From NCBI GenBank assembly GCA_913057645.1, contig CAJXOU010000019.1, forward strand, positions 1-46,245: a DNA stretch of 46,245 bases. The letters run 5' to 3'. The first letter of the stretch is position 1. The number at the start of each line of letters is the position of its first letter. The position numbers were made by a program, and so were the translations under genes. The stretch comes from an uncultured Rhodobiaceae bacterium (GTDB lineage: Bacteria; Pseudomonadota; Alphaproteobacteria; Parvibaculales; Parvibaculaceae). Below, in pieces: positions 1 to 7,324 of this stretch. The notes under the pieces are model-generated. The model was given only the letters and a program-made list of their open reading frames with translations, ran no database searches and was not told where the DNA came from.

Positions 1-18
1 ACGCTGAGCGACTTACGT

Positions 19-184
19 CCCACCCTCTCCTCGGGGAGGGTCAAACGGTCGAAGACCGTTTGGGGCGGGGGCGCTGAGCGAGATGAAATAGCTGGCCGTT
101 GAATATGACGACGGGGTCTCACCCCCGCCCCGAAAACTCTTCGCTTCGCTCGATTTTTCGACCCTCCCCAAGGGGAGGGTGGGT
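19..184. repeat. Inverted pair of GC-rich hairpin repeats
   Basis: Two related arms face each other. The left arm (19-71) starts CCCACCCTCTCC and ends in GGGGCGGGGGC. The right arm (121-184), read on the minus strand, starts CCCACCCTCCCC and ends in GGGGCGGGGGT. About 22 of the first 24 bases agree, and the central parts differ. Each arm also folds on itself: AAACGGTC/GACCGTTT around GAA at 43-61, and a perfect 9-bp palindrome ACCCTCCCC-AA-GGGGAGGGT at 161-180. The word GCTGAGCGA occurs at 3-11 and again at 72-80. It looks like a dispersed intergenic hairpin element. It lies just past the glycosyltransferase stop codon and could end or stabilise that transcript, but there is no U tract on that strand. 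Confidence 0.7.
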
Positions 185-193
185 GGTGAGGCC

Positions 194-1387
194 TTACGCC
201 GTCGCGGCCGCCAGTTCGCGCGGCGCTTCCGCGTCTTCCACCGGCATCTCTTCCAGCGCGAGGTTCGAGATGAACTGCTTCGCGCAGGCGTCCCATGCAA
301 AGGTCATCGCATAGGCGCGGGCGTCGTCGCGGTTCAGCCTCAGCGCCGCCATGCAGGCGGTCTTGAGGTCATCGTCCAGCGCGCCGGCTTTCATGCCGTC
401 CGGCGTAAAGGCGAGCACGTCGCCCGGGCCCTGCACCGGATAGCCCGCGACCGGTGTTCCCGCCGCCATCGCCTCGATGAGGACGAGGCCGAACGTGTCG
501 GTCTTGCTCGGGAAGACGAAGACGTCCGCGCCCGCATAGGCTTCCGCCAGTTCCTCGCCGAAGAGCGGCCCGGTGAAATGCGCGTCGGGATATTTCTTCT
601 TCAGGTGCTCGAGGCGCGGGCCTTCGCCGACCACCATCTTCGAGCCCGGCAGGTCGAGATCGAGGAACGCCTCGATGTTCTTTTCGACCGCGATGCGGCC
701 GACGTTGAGCCAGACGGGGCGCGCGAGGCCCTTCGGATGCGCGTCCGCGAATTCCGGGCGTGGCCGGTAGCGCTCCGTGTCGACCCCGCGCGACCAGATC
801 ACCGGTTCGCCGAAGCCGCGCTCCTTCAGCTCCTTCTGGAGCGAGGGCGTCGCCACCATCAGCGCGGTCGATTTCGCGTGGAAGCGGCGCAGGAACGCAT
901 AGCCCCATGACAGCGGGATGCCCGTCCGCGCATTCAGATATTCCGCAAAGCGCGTATGGAACGAGGTCGAGAAGGGAATCTTCTTCCTGAGGCAGAAAGA
1001 GCGCGCGGCGAGCCCGAGCGGGCCTTCCGTCGCGATGTGGATCGCGTTCGGGTTCGCCTCGCGGATCATGCGCGCGATCTTGCGGCCCGGGAAAAGCGCG
1101 AGGCGGATTTCCTTGTAGGTCGGCAGCGGCACCGTCGTGAACATGTCCGGTGTGATGAAGGTCACTTCGTGGCCCATCGCCGTCAGGTTCTGCGTCAGCT
1201 GCTGCAGCGTGCGCACCACGCCGTTCACCTGCGGCGGCGCGGCGTCGGAGACGATCACGATGCGCAAGGGTTCGCCGAAGCGGCCGACGTCGCGCGGCAG
1301 CGGTTTTCCGCGCAGGCGGTCCAGAAGCCTTGCCACGCGGCGCTTCTTGCGGGGCGTGGCGGGGGGCGTTTCCGATGTATGGGGCAT
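194..1387 (-). CDS. GT4 glycosyltransferase, probable diacylglycerol glycosyltransferase (Agt-like)
   Basis: A 397-residue GT-B fold glycosyltransferase of family GT4. The N-terminal domain has the acceptor-side motif PPQVNGVVRTLQ (51-62). The C-terminal domain has the nucleotide-sugar region FVFPSKTDTFGLVLIEAMAAG (290-310, with the distal Glu at 305) and VGEGPRLE (253-260). The start at 1387 is chosen because the family begins about 40 residues before VIVSDAAPP and because the upstream gene stops one base earlier, so translation is probably coupled. Family names include alpha-mannosyltransferase MgtA. Its pairing with a PlcP-like gene is the arrangement described for Agt, which glycosylates diacylglycerol during phosphate-starvation lipid remodelling. 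The donor sugar (glucose, glucuronate or mannose) cannot be read from the sequence. It probably acts at the cytoplasmic face of the inner membrane. Confidence 0.85.
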   Translation of the reverse strand: MPHTSETPPATPRKKRRVARLLDRLRGKPLPRDVGRFGEPLRIVIVSDAAPPQVNGVVRTLQQLTQNLTAMGHEVTFITPDMFTTVPLPTYKEIRLALFPGRKIARMIREANPNAIHIATEGPLGLAARSFCLRKKIPFSTSFHTRFAEYLNARTGIPLSWGYAFLRRFHAKSTALMVATPSLQKELKERGFGEPVIWSRGVDTERYRPRPEFADAHPKGLARPVWLNVGRIAVEKNIEAFLDLDLPGSKMVVGEGPRLEHLKKKYPDAHFTGPLFGEELAEAYAGADVFVFPSKTDTFGLVLIEAMAAGTPVAGYPVQGPGDVLAFTPDGMKAGALDDDLKTACMAALRLNRDDARAYAMTFAWDACAKQFISNLALEEMPVEDAEAPRELAAATA

Positions 1388-1388
1388 G

Positions 1389-2369
1389 TCAGGCAGCCGT
1401 TGGCACCGTTTGGGGCAGGTCGTCCTCGTCGGCGGGTTCCGTCTCGCCGTTCGCGAGATCGGTGTCCCAGGAGAATGTCTGCCAGGTGATGAGAGAGAGC
1501 GCGCCGGTTTCATCTTCGGAAAGCGCCGTGCAACTTTCCACCCAGTCGCCGTCGTTGCAGTAGAGCACGCCGTCGAAGTCGCGGATTTCCGCATGGTGGA
1601 TGTGGCCGCAGATGACGCCGTCAACGCCGCGTTCCCGGGCGGAGCGGGCGACGGCCTGTTCGTAGCTTGAAATATATTCGACCGCGTTTTTCACCCGGTT
1701 CTTCAGGTAGGAAGAGAGCGACCAGTAGGAGAGGCCGAAGAAGCGGCGGATTTCGTGCAGCCAGTTGTTGAGCGCGAGCGCGAACCCATAGGCGCGGTCG
1801 CCAAGATGGGCGAGCCATTTCGCATATTTCACGACGCTGTCGAACTGGTCGCCATGGATCACGAGGAACTGGCGGCCGTCCGCCGTCTCGTGGATCGCCT
1901 CGCCGATCACGTCGACGCCGCCGAAATTGAGGCCGGTATAGTCGCGCAGCGCCTCGTCGTGATTGCCGGGCACGTAGATGATGGCCGCGCCCTTGCGCGC
2001 CTTGCGCAGGAATTCCTGCACCACCGCGTTATGCGCCGCGTTCCAGTACCAGGACCGCTTGATGCGCCAGCCGTCGATGATGTCGCCGACGAGATAGAAG
2101 GTATCGGCGTCGTTGTGGCGGAGGAAGTCGAGCAGCAGTTCCGCCTTGCAGCCGGGTGTCCCCAGATGAATGTCGGAGAGGAAGAGCGTCCGGTGCTGCT
2201 TGCGGTGTTTGGGGCGGGGCCCGAGCAATCTTTCGTCGAGCCCGTTCCGCCGCGCTTTCGCCCTGGCGGCTTCCTTGCGGGCCTTCCTTGCGGCCTTTTG
2301 CGGCGTCCGGGCGGGGGCCCCTTCCGCTGGCCGCCTCTTATCGAACAAGGTCGTATCGAACAGCGTCAT
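1389..2369 (-). CDS. plcP: PlcP-like metallophosphoesterase (often labelled UDP-2,3-diacylglucosamine diphosphatase)
   Basis: A 326-residue calcineurin-like phosphoesterase with the full metal set: SDIHLG (Asp66, His68), GDIIDG (Asp96), GNHDE (Asn136, His137), HGDQFD (His172) and GHIHH (His256, His258). A basic, alanine-rich stretch of about 60 residues precedes the domain. Databases often call this family LpxH-like, but the version with AELLLDFLR and RSWYWN next to a GT4 glycosyltransferase is the one known as PlcP. PlcP is a phospholipase C that turns phosphatidylcholine or phosphatidylethanolamine into diacylglycerol under phosphate limitation. The assignment rests on motif wording and gene pairing; an LpxH role in lipid A synthesis remains possible. 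It is first in a two-gene operon, and the element at 2482-2523 reads as a Pho box in its direction of transcription. Confidence 0.75.
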   Translation of the reverse strand: MTLFDTTLFDKRRPAEGAPARTPQKAARKARKEAARAKARRNGLDERLLGPRPKHRKQHRTLFLSDIHLGTPGCKAELLLDFLRHNDADTFYLVGDIIDGWRIKRSWYWNAAHNAVVQEFLRKARKGAAIIYVPGNHDEALRDYTGLNFGGVDVIGEAIHETADGRQFLVIHGDQFDSVVKYAKWLAHLGDRAYGFALALNNWLHEIRRFFGLSYWSLSSYLKNRVKNAVEYISSYEQAVARSARERGVDGVICGHIHHAEIRDFDGVLYCNDGDWVESCTALSEDETGALSLITWQTFSWDTDLANGETEPADEDDLPQTVPTAA

Positions 2370-2481
2370 GTCCTCGCCGATCTCTCATTCTCATCGCGCC
2401 AACTCCGGGCTGCGCGGTTACCGCGAATCGTTTTTCGTCCATCTCTCACGCCGGAAATATGGGTGCGCCGCAACAAGGTCT

Positions 2482-2523
2482 TGTGACGCTTGGATGACAC
2501 TTGTGTGACAGTCAGGCTCCGGA
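2482..2523 (+). promoter_or_regulatory. Triple TGAC direct repeat (11-bp period), candidate response-regulator or Pho box
   Basis: TGAC occurs at 2484, 2495 and 2506, exactly 11 bp apart, followed by CTCCGGA at 2517-2523. A close copy lies at 7274-7314; about 34 of 42 aligned positions agree. On the minus strand the units read CTGTCAC, GTGTCAT and GCGTCAC separated by 4 bp, which is the layout of a PhoB box and points towards plcP. On the plus strand it lies 97 bp before the OmpR-type regulator. OmpR-family proteins bind direct repeats of about this period, so autoregulation is an alternative to PhoB control. No convincing -10 was found for either gene. Confidence 0.65.
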
Positions 2524-2591
2524 CCCTGCGGCATTCCGTCCCTAAGTGTCTGGCCTGGCGGGACTTTCCCCGTGCTAAGGTAACAGTGGGG

Positions 2592-2605
2592 GATGACGGG
2601 TCATC
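2592..2605. promoter_or_regulatory. Perfect inverted repeat before the regulator start codon
   Basis: GATGAC-GG-GTCATC lies one base before the ATG at 2607, where a ribosome binding site would be. The best purine run, GGGGG at 2587-2591, is 15 bases from the start codon, so a fold here could bring it nearer or hide the start. The half-site contains the same TGAC word as the triple repeat upstream. The function is unknown. Confidence 0.4.
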
Positions 2606-2606
2606 A

Positions 2607-3281
2607 ATGCGTGTTCTGATCGTCGAGGATAACCGCCGCCTTGCGGCGCTCATCGCCAAGGGGTGCGGAACGGCCGGCTTTGCCGCCGACATCTGCGAAG
2701 ACCTCGAAGGCGCGCGGGCGGCGCTCGCCACCGCGCGATATGACATCGCCGTGCTCGACCTCGGTCTTCCCGACGGCGACGGGCTCGACCTTCTCGCCTC
2801 GCTCCGGCAGCAGGGGAGCGAGCTTCCCGTTCTCGTGCTCACCGCGCGCGATGCGCTCGAGTCCCGCGTCGAGGGGCTGAATGCGGGCGCCGACGACTAT
2901 CTTCTCAAGCCCTTCGCGATGGAGGAACTCGTGGCGCGGCTTCGCGCGCTTCTCCGCCGTCCCGGTCAGGCGCTGGGGCGGAAGCTCACGGCGGGCAATG
3001 TCGAGTTCGATACCGTCGCCCGCGAAGTCTCGGTCGGCGGCGTCAATACCGTCTTCTCCCGGCGCGAGACGGACCTTCTCGAAATTCTGCTCCGCCGCCA
3101 GGGACGCGTCGTGCCGAAGGACGCCATCGAGGAAGGTCTCTATTCCTTCGGCGACGAGGTCTCCTCCAACACGATCGAGGTCGCGGTTCATCGTCTGCGC
3201 AAGCGCATGGCGGAAGCGGGCGCCGATATCGAGGTGCACACGCTGCGTGGCATCGGCTATGTGCTGAGTCCTGCGGCATGA
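2607..3281 (+). CDS. OmpR-family response regulator (QseB/PmrA/TctD-like)
   Basis: A 224-residue regulator with an N-terminal receiver domain and a C-terminal winged-helix DNA-binding domain. The receiver has acidic residues at VLIVEDN, the phosphoacceptor Asp51 in AVLDLGLPDGDG, Thr79 in LTA and Lys101 in LLKPF. The C-terminal domain ends in the usual VHTLRGIGYVL. The ATG at 2607 is chosen because it directly precedes MRVLIVEDN; the open frame further upstream is not receiver-like and runs through the operator region. Its stop overlaps the kinase start as ATGA. With EptA downstream the locus resembles PmrCAB, which modifies lipid A in response to metals or cationic peptides. It probably controls the neighbouring lipid genes through the TGAC repeats, but this is inference. 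Confidence 0.9.
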   Translation: MRVLIVEDNRRLAALIAKGCGTAGFAADICEDLEGARAALATARYDIAVLDLGLPDGDGLDLLASLRQQGSELPVLVLTARDALESRVEGLNAGADDYLLKPFAMEELVARLRALLRRPGQALGRKLTAGNVEFDTVAREVSVGGVNTVFSRRETDLLEILLRRQGRVVPKDAIEEGLYSFGDEVSSNTIEVAVHRLRKRMAEAGADIEVHTLRGIGYVLSPAA

Positions 3282-4669
3282 AGCGTTTCCTTCGCCGTTT
3301 ATCCGCTCCCTCGCTCACCGTGCGCCTCACGCGGCGCATGCTCGCCATTGTCGCTGCGAGCTTCCTGCTTCTCCTCGTCATTCTGCAGGTCCAGTACCTC
3401 CTGGTGCGCGACACGCTGCGCGACCGGGGTCTGCGCGCCCAGGCGGCCGACATCGCCGCGCATGTCCGGGCCGGTCGGGATGACGGATTTGCCGTCGACC
3501 TGCCGGAAACGCTGAAGACGGCCTACCACCGTCCCGACCGGCAATATGTCTATTTCCTTCTCGACGGCGAGGGCCGCGTGCTCGCCTCCTCGCATGGCGG
3601 CACCGCGCCGCTCGCACCGGTTCCCGCTCCCGGCGGCGATCCCTTCTTCAGCCGCACCGACTTCGCGAACCGTGGCGCCTATTACGGCGTGACCGTTCCG
3701 CTCGAAGGAGCGAACCCGCCGCTCTACCTGCAGGTGGCGCAGGGCTCCGTTCATCCCGATGTGCTGGCGGACACCCTCATCGAGGAATTTCTCGAGCGTT
3801 CATGGGCCTTCCTTCTTCTTCTCGCCGTCGCGATCGCAAGCGTGACGATCTGGACCGTGCGCCAGTCGCTGGCGCCGGTCACGCGGCTCTCCGTCATGGC
3901 GCGCAATATCGGGCCCGCTTCGCTCGACCGGCGCCTGCCGGAAGACAATCTCCCTTCCGAAATCACGCCGCTCGTCCATGCCGTCAACACCTCGCTCCAG
4001 CGCATCGAAAGCGGTTACCGGCGCGAGCGCGAATTCACGGCCAATGCCGCGCATGAACTCCGCACGCCGCTCGCCGTCCTCAAGGCGAATATCGAAACAC
4101 TGTCGAGCCTTGACGAAGTACCGCAGCTCATCGAGGAACTCGCCGACCTCGAACGTCTCGTGACGCAGCTTCTCCGTCTCGCGCAGGTGGACAATCTGGT
4201 GCCCCGGCCGGAAGAGGAGGCGGACCTTCGCGCCGTCGCGACGGCCGTCGCGCGGCAGCTCGGGCCCATCGCGCTTGCGGAAGGCAAGTCCGTCGAGCTC
4301 ACGGGCGAGGAGGGGCCGGTCCGTGTGCGCGGCCATGCGGACTTCCTTGCGCTCGCGCTCCGCAATCTCGTGGAGAACGCGCTCGCCCACACGCCGCGCG
4401 GCTCAGGCGTCGAGATCAGGGTGGGGGCGGACCGGAGTCTCGCCGTCGTCGATGACGGCCCCGGCGTTCCGCCCGCCGATGCCGCCCGCATCTTCGAACG
4501 CTTCGTGCGCGTGAAGCCCGGCGCCTACAAGGGAGCGGGCCTCGGCCTTTCCATCGCCCAGCGCGTCGCCGCCGTTCACGGCGGTGGAATCGAGGTGAGC
4601 CGCGAGCCGGGGAGAGGCGCCGTCTTCACTCTCCGTTTGCCCGGAAATCCGCCGTTTTCGGCCTCGTAA
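3278..4669 (+). CDS. Sensor histidine kinase, QseC/PmrB-like
   Basis: A 463-residue inner-membrane kinase. The first membrane segment is at about 20-43 and the second at about 174-193, enclosing a periplasmic sensor of about 130 residues. A HAMP-type linker follows, then the phosphoacceptor His259 in NAAHELRTP, and an ATPase domain with the N box NLVENALAH, DDGPGVP and GAGLGLSIAQ. The gene overlaps the regulator by 4 bp (ATGA) and must be its partner. The periplasmic part lacks an obvious acidic ExxE iron-binding motif of the PmrB kind, so the signal is unknown. Tandem GTAAG words 11 bp apart (4666, 4677) lie across its stop codon. Confidence 0.92.
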   Translation: MKRFLRRLSAPSLTVRLTRRMLAIVAASFLLLLVILQVQYLLVRDTLRDRGLRAQAADIAAHVRAGRDDGFAVDLPETLKTAYHRPDRQYVYFLLDGEGRVLASSHGGTAPLAPVPAPGGDPFFSRTDFANRGAYYGVTVPLEGANPPLYLQVAQGSVHPDVLADTLIEEFLERSWAFLLLLAVAIASVTIWTVRQSLAPVTRLSVMARNIGPASLDRRLPEDNLPSEITPLVHAVNTSLQRIESGYRREREFTANAAHELRTPLAVLKANIETLSSLDEVPQLIEELADLERLVTQLLRLAQVDNLVPRPEEEADLRAVATAVARQLGPIALAEGKSVELTGEEGPVRVRGHADFLALALRNLVENALAHTPRGSGVEIRVGADRSLAVVDDGPGVPPADAARIFERFVRVKPGAYKGAGLGLSIAQRVAAVHGGGIEVSREPGRGAVFTLRLPGNPPFSAS

Positions 4670-4756
4670 GGTTCCTGTAAGCGAGAGCCGCTGAATTCAT
4701 GTTGTCCGGGAGCCTGCGAGGGACCCGGCGGCACGTGCAGCCATCCGGGAATTCGA

Positions 4757-6484
4757 ATGCCTCTTTCAAGCCTGACCAGGGCCCTTCTGCAGCGGCTTTC
4801 CGCGTTTCGGCTTCCCGCCGTCCATCCGCTTCTCCTCGCGCTCGGCGTTTCCTGCCTCTTCGTCCTTTTCTACAATGGCCAGCTCTGGTCGGCTGTGCTC
4901 GGCTGGTGGCCCGGCCGTTCGCTGCGCGACATCTCGTTTCTCGCGTCGATCGGCCTTTTTCTCGCCATCGCTTTCAATCTTGTGCTGCAGCCGTTCGCTT
5001 TCCCGCGCCTGCTGAAACCCGTTCTTGTTCTTCTCGTTCTCGCCGCGGCGGGCGTCTCCTGGTTCGCCTCCGCCTATGGCGCGCTGATGGACCGCAGCAT
5101 GATCGCGAATGTGATCGAAACGGATGCGCGGGAGGTCGGCGATCTTCTGAATTTCCGTTTTCTCCTTCACATGGTGCTTTTCGGCCTGCTGCCGGCGCTT
5201 CTCGTCGCGGTCGTGCCGCTCCGGTCATCCGGCTACGGACGCGAGGCCCTCCTTCGCGGCGGTACGCTTCTCGGCAGCGTCGCGCTGATCGGTCTCGTCG
5301 CGGTCTTCTTCTTTCAGGACTATGCGGTTCTTCTGCGCGGGCATCGCGAACTCCGGCTGATGATCAATCCGTCCGCCGCGATCTATGCCTCGCTGCGCTA
5401 TGCGACCGCCGTACCGGAAGGGCTTGGCGCGGAGTTCGAGCGCATCGCGGACCGTGTCGAGCGCGGGCCTCGTCCTGCGAAACTCGGCGGCCGGAGAAAG
5501 GTGCTTGTCTTCGTCGTCGGCGAGACGGCGCGGGCAGATCACTTTTCGCTCAACGGTTATGCGCGCGACACCAATCCGGAACTCGCGAGGCGCGGCGTGG
5601 TGAGCTTCGGCGATGTCCGGTCCTGCGGGACATCGACGGCGGAGTCCGTGCCCTGCATGTTCTCCGATCTCGCGCGCGGCCGGTATTCCGCCTCCAGCGC
5701 GGGGTCGCGCGAGAACCTGCTCGATCTTCTCGTCCGCGCCGATATCGATGTCCTCTGGCTCGAGAACAATTCGAGCTGCAAGGGCGTCTGCGCGCGCGTT
5801 CCCGTCAGGACGGCGTGGGAAGCGGAAGACACGCAATATTGCGATGGCGGCGAATGTCTCGACGACCTGATGGTCCGTCAGCTTCGGGAGGCGATGGCGG
5901 CGGATACCGGCCGCGATCTCGTCGTGGTGATGCACCAGATCGGCAGTCACGGCCCGTCCTACTTCAAGCGCTACACGCGGGACTATCGCCGCTTCGCGCC
6001 AACCTGCGACACGAACCAGCTTCAGTCCTGCTCGCAGGCGGAGCTTGTGAACAGCTACGACGACTCGATCCTCTACACCGATCACATTCTCGCCGAAACG
6101 ATAGACGTTCTCGCCGGTGCCTCGGACCGCTTCGATACCGCCATGCTCTATGTCTCGGATCACGGCGAGTCGCTCGGCGAGAAGGGCATCTATCTCCACG
6201 GCATGCCCTACATGTTCGCACCCGACGCACAGACGCATGTGCCGATGGTGCTCTGGACCTCGCCCGGCTATCGCGCCGCCACCGCGCTCGACATGGCGTG
6301 CGTCCGCGGCGAGGCCGGCAAGGCATACAGCCACGACAACCTCTTCCATTCGGTGCTCGGCATGTTCGGCGTCCGCACCGATGTCTATCGCACCGATCTC
6401 GACCTGCTCGCGCCCTGTCGTCCGGGCGCGGCGGTTGCTCACGTGGCGGGCCTCGCCACCCCAGATGAGACGGCCCGCCCGTGA
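4757..6484 (+). CDS. eptA: Lipid A phosphoethanolamine transferase (EptA/PmrC family)
   Basis: A 575-residue enzyme with five N-terminal membrane segments (about residues 15-180) and a periplasmic sulfatase-fold domain. Visible catalytic parts are VVGETARADHFSLNGYARD, the nucleophile Thr in SCGTSTAESVPC, and the zinc-binding SDHGESLGEKGIYLHG. Several cysteine pairs (SSCKGVC, CDTNQLQSC) match the disulfides of the family. It transfers phosphoethanolamine from phosphatidylethanolamine to lipid A or core sugars, leaving diacylglycerol, and typically gives resistance to cationic peptides. It follows the kinase by 87 bp and overlaps the PAP2 gene by 4 bp (GTGA). The 87-bp gap has no clear promoter, so it is probably part of the regulator operon. 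The exact acceptor is not determined. Confidence 0.93.
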   Translation: MPLSSLTRALLQRLSAFRLPAVHPLLLALGVSCLFVLFYNGQLWSAVLGWWPGRSLRDISFLASIGLFLAIAFNLVLQPFAFPRLLKPVLVLLVLAAAGVSWFASAYGALMDRSMIANVIETDAREVGDLLNFRFLLHMVLFGLLPALLVAVVPLRSSGYGREALLRGGTLLGSVALIGLVAVFFFQDYAVLLRGHRELRLMINPSAAIYASLRYATAVPEGLGAEFERIADRVERGPRPAKLGGRRKVLVFVVGETARADHFSLNGYARDTNPELARRGVVSFGDVRSCGTSTAESVPCMFSDLARGRYSASSAGSRENLLDLLVRADIDVLWLENNSSCKGVCARVPVRTAWEAEDTQYCDGGECLDDLMVRQLREAMAADTGRDLVVVMHQIGSHGPSYFKRYTRDYRRFAPTCDTNQLQSCSQAELVNSYDDSILYTDHILAETIDVLAGASDRFDTAMLYVSDHGESLGEKGIYLHGMPYMFAPDAQTHVPMVLWTSPGYRAATALDMACVRGEAGKAYSHDNLFHSVLGMFGVRTDVYRTDLDLLAPCRPGAAVAHVAGLATPDETARP

Positions 6485-7203
6485 GCGATGCGTCCTTTGC
6501 CGCCCGGCCTCGCAGCGTTCCGCGCTTCCCGGAACTCGCATTGGCCGTCGCGGCGATTGCCGTCTTCACGCTCTGGCCGCCGGTCCATGCGCTCGACCTT
6601 CGCCTCGAAGCCTACTTCTTCGACCGGGCCGCAAGCGCCTGGCTCGTCCCGCCGGACGGCCGTGATGCTCTCTTCTGGCTTTTCTATCGCGGTCCCAAGG
6701 TGGCGCTTGCCGTAGCGAGTGCGGCCTCGCTTCTCTGGCTCCTCCGGTGCGGGCTCACGCGGCGCTGGCGTTCCTTCGAAACGCGCCTGCTGCTCGCTCT
6801 TTCCGTTCTCGGCGTTACCGCGCTCCTTGCCGGTCTCCTCAAGAGGTGGACAGGCATCTCCTGCCCCGTGCAGGAAACGATCTTCGCCGGTCCCTATGCG
6901 CATGTCGCGATTCCGGATCGTCTCTTCGGTATTATTCCGTTCAATGAGCATTTCAGGTGCTGGCCTGCCGGTCATGCGGCTGCGGGGTTCGGGCTTCTCG
7001 GCCTTCGCCTTCTCGCACCCGGCGGCGTATCTCCGTCATGGCGCCATCTCGCGCCGGGCCTTGCGGGCGGATGGGCGCTTGGCATCTACCAGATGGCCCG
7101 GGGACAACATTATCTGTCCCACACCATCGTCACGATGGCGCTCGCCTTTCTCCTTTCATCGCTCGCCATCATGATTCTCGATCGCCTCGAGGATCGCGGT
7201 TGA
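6481..7203 (+). CDS. PAP2-family membrane phosphatase
   Basis: A 240-residue membrane protein with about six hydrophobic segments. PAP2 signatures are KRWTGISCP near residue 118, PAGHAAAG for the PSGH motif, and RGQHYLSHT for the last motif, where His replaces the common Asp; that form occurs in the RGAHFLSH subgroup. The start is GTG and overlaps the eptA stop as GTGA. PAP2 proteins beside eptA include lipid A 1-phosphatases and undecaprenyl-pyrophosphate or phosphatidate phosphatases. Removal of the 1-phosphate or handling of a lipid phosphate fits the operon, but the substrate cannot be decided from sequence. Confidence 0.85.
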   Translation: MSDASFAARPRSVPRFPELALAVAAIAVFTLWPPVHALDLRLEAYFFDRAASAWLVPPDGRDALFWLFYRGPKVALAVASAASLLWLLRCGLTRRWRSFETRLLLALSVLGVTALLAGLLKRWTGISCPVQETIFAGPYAHVAIPDRLFGIIPFNEHFRCWPAGHAAAGFGLLGLRLLAPGGVSPSWRHLAPGLAGGWALGIYQMARGQHYLSHTIVTMALAFLLSSLAIMILDRLEDRG

Positions 7204-7273
7204 CCGGGGATAAGTTTTTCTGGCTAATCCTTCGCAGTAACGACGGCGTCCGTTCCGAGCGACCAAAAGTGTT

Positions 7274-7314
7274 TGTGACGTTTCGATGACAGTTCAGTGA
7301 CAACAGCCTCCGGA
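7274..7314 (+). promoter_or_regulatory. Second triple TGAC repeat, before the lipid kinase gene
   Basis: TGAC occurs at 7276, 7287 and 7298, again exactly 11 bp apart, with CTCCGGA at 7308-7314. The last TGAC is only 23 bp before the TTG start at 7325. The order of elements and the downstream CTCCGGA match 2482-2523, so the two are probably read by one protein. On the minus strand the units are TTGTCAC, CTGTCAT and ACGTCAC, again Pho-box-like, but here that orientation points away from the kinase gene. Confidence 0.65.
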
Positions 7315-7324
7315 TATCCCCGTT

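Noticed and set aside
4666-4681. Two GTAAG words 11 bp apart before eptA
   Set aside because: Only two copies, the first lies in the kinase stop codon, and the word differs from the TGAC repeats.
4699-6468. 589-codon plus-strand frame over eptA
   Set aside because: Arg/Ser-rich shifted-frame translation of eptA, which is clearly the real gene.
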